Assembly: GCF_946482605.1 (NCBI RefSeq)
Contig: NZ_CAMLSE010000007.1
Span: 62,001 to 126,000, forward strand
From: an uncultured Dyadobacter sp.
GTDB taxonomy: Bacteria > Bacteroidota > Bacteroidia > Cytophagales > Spirosomataceae
Direction of reading: 5' to 3'
DNA length: 64,000 nt
Within the stretch, counting starts at the first letter, position 1; each line of letters opens with the position of its first letter. The position numbers were made by a program, and so were the translations under genes. Positions 61,540 through 64,000 of this stretch are shown here, one piece after another. The notes beneath the pieces were generated by a model. That model saw only the letters and a list, made by a program, of their open reading frames with translations. It did not search any database and was not told where the DNA came from.

Positions 61540-61879
61540 CGTATGCTGAACAGATTTTTGTCGTTCGTAATAATGAATGCATCCTCCGATAATCGAAAGT
61601 TCGCCAATATTCCCATCCTATCTTTAGTTGCCAAATTCGTTTATCCTACGGCATCATTGTTTCCAACCGATTATTAATTGGCAAAACTAACAAACAGCAT
61701 ATGAGCAAAATGGCACGGAGGTCTACCTTCGTGACTGAGCATTAGCAGCCCTAGCCGGTCACACCGAGATATTATCTCACGGTAATGACCGGCCAGAGGC
61801 CTGTAAATAAGTCCGTACTAATTAAGAGATTTGCCCCAGTATCAAGAATACCGTACTTTCCCTCCTTCTTCCCCTAACA
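61540..61879. other. Intergenic region with hairpin
   Basis: 340 bases with no gene. An 8-bp stem GCCGGTCA / TGACCGGC (61754-61793) encloses a nested dyad (ACCG...CGGT, AGAT...ATCT). It lies 86 bases beyond the third SusD stop without a T run, so its role is unclear. Confidence 0.5.
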
Positions 61880-63469
61880 CTATTTATCCCACCAGATTCT
61901 AGTGGTAAACAAATCCGGCCCCTGCTTGCCTACTGCCGCGCTATATGCCTCGCGGTTCAAACTCGCCTCCGATTCCGGATAGCGCAGCCTTCTTGGAATG
62001 GTGCCGCCCGTTTCATTGCCCGCATAATTGGTCGGTGTCAATTGGGGGAAACCAGTACGGCGCCAATTGGCATATACCTCGATATTGTTCATAAACTGCG
62101 AAGCCCAAAATTGCGTGTGAATCTGCTTCATACCAGCTTCCAGCGTGGTCGCATTGTATGGATTGGTGGTCAGATAGGCCTGGATCTGGGCGGGCGTGAT
62201 CGTGACGCCACCCGGATAAAGGCCTTGCGACTCCATCGAAGCCTTCACCGCATTGTCGTAATATGTTTTCACATCACCCGACGTCCATTTCCGCAATGCA
62301 GCCTCGGCTATCAGCAGCGACACTTCCGAATAGCTTTGGAAAATGGTCGGTGCCGACAGGCTAGCGATTGTGTTGATATTGATCTCCGAATATTCGGCCT
62401 GCATATTATCGGTCCAGGCGGGGATCAGGTCTTTGATGGTGGTGTAATCATACCCGCCGGGCAGCCCCTTCTGAACCTCCGGCGCGCTGGCTTGTGGCAA
62501 TTTACCTGCATCTGCATTACCCTGCCACAAGGTCGAATAGAATGGCAGACGCGGGTCTTTGGTCGTTTTCAGGTAATCGATAAAGGTTTTATTTAATTTG
62601 GAATAACCCTTACCCTGCGCCGACGGCGGTACTCCCTCCCCACCCTGCAGAAGGTAGCTGTTCACATTCCAGTTGTTGGCCGAACCACCGGTATGGTTCA
62701 GCTTGGCAATATCCGCATTGCTTTGCATGACGCCTCCGGCAATCGCCTTTTTCACCCAGGTTTCGGCCATCGCGACGTCTACTTTGGTCAGGCGCATACC
62801 AAGCCGCAGCATGAGCGAGTAGGCAAATTTCTTCCATTGTTCAGGATCCCCGCCGTAAATAAAATCGGCTGCGCCAAACGACGGTTTTGCCGCGTCCAAA
62901 GCCTGGGCGCTGGCTTCCAACTCGCCCAGCATGGACGCATAGATCTGATTCTGCGCATCGTAACCTGGCTTGTAAACCGACTCAATGTAGCCCAGACCAG
63001 CCTGCGAATAAGGAATATCGCCATACATATCCGTCACACGGTGCAGGATGAACACCCGCCAGATCCGCGCAATGTGGTACTGGTTGGTCATGTCGGCCTT
63101 GTCTTTCAGGAGTGAAATAATTTGGGCGGTTTCTTTGAGCTCGCTGCTATATGCCGTTTCAAAAAGGCCTTTGTTGTAGTCCTGCTTATAGAGATACTTG
63201 TCTCCGGTCCATTGCCAGGCGTTCAGGGAGGCGAAATACTGCACAAAGCATCCCGAAAGTTTATCATTGGCATACAATGTGTTATTATCCCCGTCGCCGG
63301 CCGTCTTGATAATGCTTGTCGAGAACAGACTACCGATCACCGGCTGTGTGTAGGCGTTCGGATTGGTATTCATTTCCTCAAAACCATTGTCGCAGGCGGT
63401 CAGGCTCAATGCGCCCACAAGCAGGGCCTGGGCGGTGAATATTTTCAGACTGATATTTTTATAATTCAT
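61880..63469 (-). CDS. SusD-like nutrient-binding lipoprotein (third pair)
   Basis: 529 residues. Lipobox ending at Cys26 (LSLTAC), followed by DNGFEEMNTNPNAYTQP, which is the N-terminus of the SusD-like_2 branch (SusD/RagB family nutrient-binding outer membrane lipoprotein) rather than the classic SusD type seen at 6516 and 36300. Helical TPR-like body (HIARIWRVFILHRVTDMYGDIPYSQ) and the ending LRYPESEASLNREAYSAAVGKQGP. Encoded 45 bases downstream of its SusC. Confidence 0.93.
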   Translation of the reverse strand: MNYKNISLKIFTAQALLVGALSLTACDNGFEEMNTNPNAYTQPVIGSLFSTSIIKTAGDGDNNTLYANDKLSGCFVQYFASLNAWQWTGDKYLYKQDYNKGLFETAYSSELKETAQIISLLKDKADMTNQYHIARIWRVFILHRVTDMYGDIPYSQAGLGYIESVYKPGYDAQNQIYASMLGELEASAQALDAAKPSFGAADFIYGGDPEQWKKFAYSLMLRLGMRLTKVDVAMAETWVKKAIAGGVMQSNADIAKLNHTGGSANNWNVNSYLLQGGEGVPPSAQGKGYSKLNKTFIDYLKTTKDPRLPFYSTLWQGNADAGKLPQASAPEVQKGLPGGYDYTTIKDLIPAWTDNMQAEYSEININTIASLSAPTIFQSYSEVSLLIAEAALRKWTSGDVKTYYDNAVKASMESQGLYPGGVTITPAQIQAYLTTNPYNATTLEAGMKQIHTQFWASQFMNNIEVYANWRRTGFPQLTPTNYAGNETGGTIPRRLRYPESEASLNREAYSAAVGKQGPDLFTTRIWWDK

Positions 63470-63514
63470 AAGTCAAGGTCAAATTGGTGGTTTATTATTC
63501 AAAATACCTGTCTG

Positions 63515-64000
63515 TCAAAATCTTACCATCAGATTAAAACCAAAGCTGCGGGTTGGCGGCACACCGAAGTTCTCCAAGCCCTGCGCATTCCCGTTGCTGT
63601 AATTCGATTCCGGATCCACATTTTTTACCTGGCTGTAAATCAGGAGCAGATTGCGGGCTACGAACGACAGGCTGGCCGACTGAAACGGCGTTTTCGCAAT
63701 GATGTTCTGTGGTAATGCGTAGCCAAACGTCAGCTGGCGGAGTTTGATAAAACCGGCATCCGACACAAACCGGTCCGTAAGCGAGAATGCAATGCCCTGA
63801 TAGTAATTCTGTGCAGGGATGGTCTTGGTAAATGCGCCGCCTTCCTGGTCCACTCCCGTCACGGTCACGCCCGTTTCGCGGACATTATTTTCGACGGTCT
63901 GCTTGTGCAATCCATAATTGGTCGCGTAGGCATTGGTAGAAACATACATTTTGGACCCGAACTTGCCGTCGAGTAAAAAGCCCAGCGAAAACGTTTTGTA
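63515..64000 (-). CDS. SusC/RagA-family transporter, C-terminal end (5' end outside window)
   Basis: The last 161 residues of a TonB-dependent SusC barrel. The frame is open to the window edge; codon 1 of the visible part starts at 64000. The C-terminal pattern GFIKLRQLTFGYALPQNIIAK, ASLSFVARNLLLIYSQVKNVDPESNYSNGNAQGLE and SFGFNLMVRF is that of SusC/RagA. Forms the transporter of the third pair. Confidence 0.93.
   Translation of the reverse strand, partial: YKTFSLGFLLDGKFGSKMYVSTNAYATNYGLHKQTVENNVRETGVTVTGVDQEGGAFTKTIPAQNYYQGIAFSLTDRFVSDAGFIKLRQLTFGYALPQNIIAKTPFQSASLSFVARNLLLIYSQVKNVDPESNYSNGNAQGLENFGVPPTRSFGFNLMVRF

Noticed and set aside
61754..61793. Terminator for the third SusD gene
   Set aside because: The stem is good, but it lies 86 bases past the stop with no T run on the relevant strand, so I list it only as a hairpin.

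Overview
The window looks like chromosome of a Bacteroidota bacterium of the Cytophagales (Spirosomaceae, Dyadobacter-like; the genus is inference). Signs: three SusC/SusD pairs (the last cut by the window edge), a type IX secretion (T9SS) C-terminal sorting domain, BlaI/M56 regulation, many Tat-exported or lipoprotein carbohydrate enzymes, few Shine-Dalgarno sequences, and scattered TAnnTTTG -7 boxes. No rRNA, tRNA, CRISPR or prophage was seen.

Layout. 1-4.8 kb: small stress and membrane genes (KTSC, SYLF, Dps, cytochrome P450, CPA1 antiporter). 4.8-11.7 kb: a minus-strand operon SusC-SusD plus a 5'-nucleotidase split into two separately exported halves. 12-17.1 kb: an orphan protein, a T9SS-exported M43 metalloprotease, DNA polymerase IV, and a protein with a diadenylate-cyclase-like (DisA_N-type) domain. 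17.5-24.4 kb: surface-glycan cluster (MsbA-like ABC exporter, three translationally coupled glycosyltransferases, an AT-rich lipoprotein gene, a fourth glycosyltransferase). 24.6-36 kb: sialate O-acetylesterase, quinoprotein with an inserted cytochrome c, aldo/keto reductase, SGNH and alpha/beta hydrolases, an operon of three unrecognised genes, a second PQQ-type sugar dehydrogenase, and a PepSY-like small protein. 36.3-46.5 kb: second SusC/SusD pair and sugar-related enzymes (SDR, esterase, Gfo/Idh/MocA oxidoreductase, DUF1080). 46.7-53.8 kb: multi-PAS histidine kinase, GNAT, phosphotransferase, xylose-isomerase-like TIM barrel, VOC protein, GH5 glycosidase. 53.9-56.3 kb: BlaI repressor and M56 peptidase with a remarkable 17-heptad tail.

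56.37-57.94 kb holds the most unusual structure: a 573-bp tandem duplication of a REP-associated tyrosine transposase (RAYT; one copy intact, one with a nonsense codon). Each copy carries a 20-nt palindrome at its 3' side, and a 41-nt-period array of eight versions of the same palindrome in the opposite orientation lies upstream of the intact copy. 58.0-64.0 kb: a second TIM-barrel isomerase coupled to a double-thioredoxin protein, a second unrelated cluster of short palindromes, an orphan helical protein, and a third SusD with the end of its SusC.

Most genes fit capture and breakdown of complex glycans: SusC/SusD import, esterases that remove acyl groups, GH5 and DUF1080 hydrolases, periplasmic PQQ and Gfo/Idh oxidation, and TIM-barrel isomerases. 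The individual substrates cannot be read from sequence alone.
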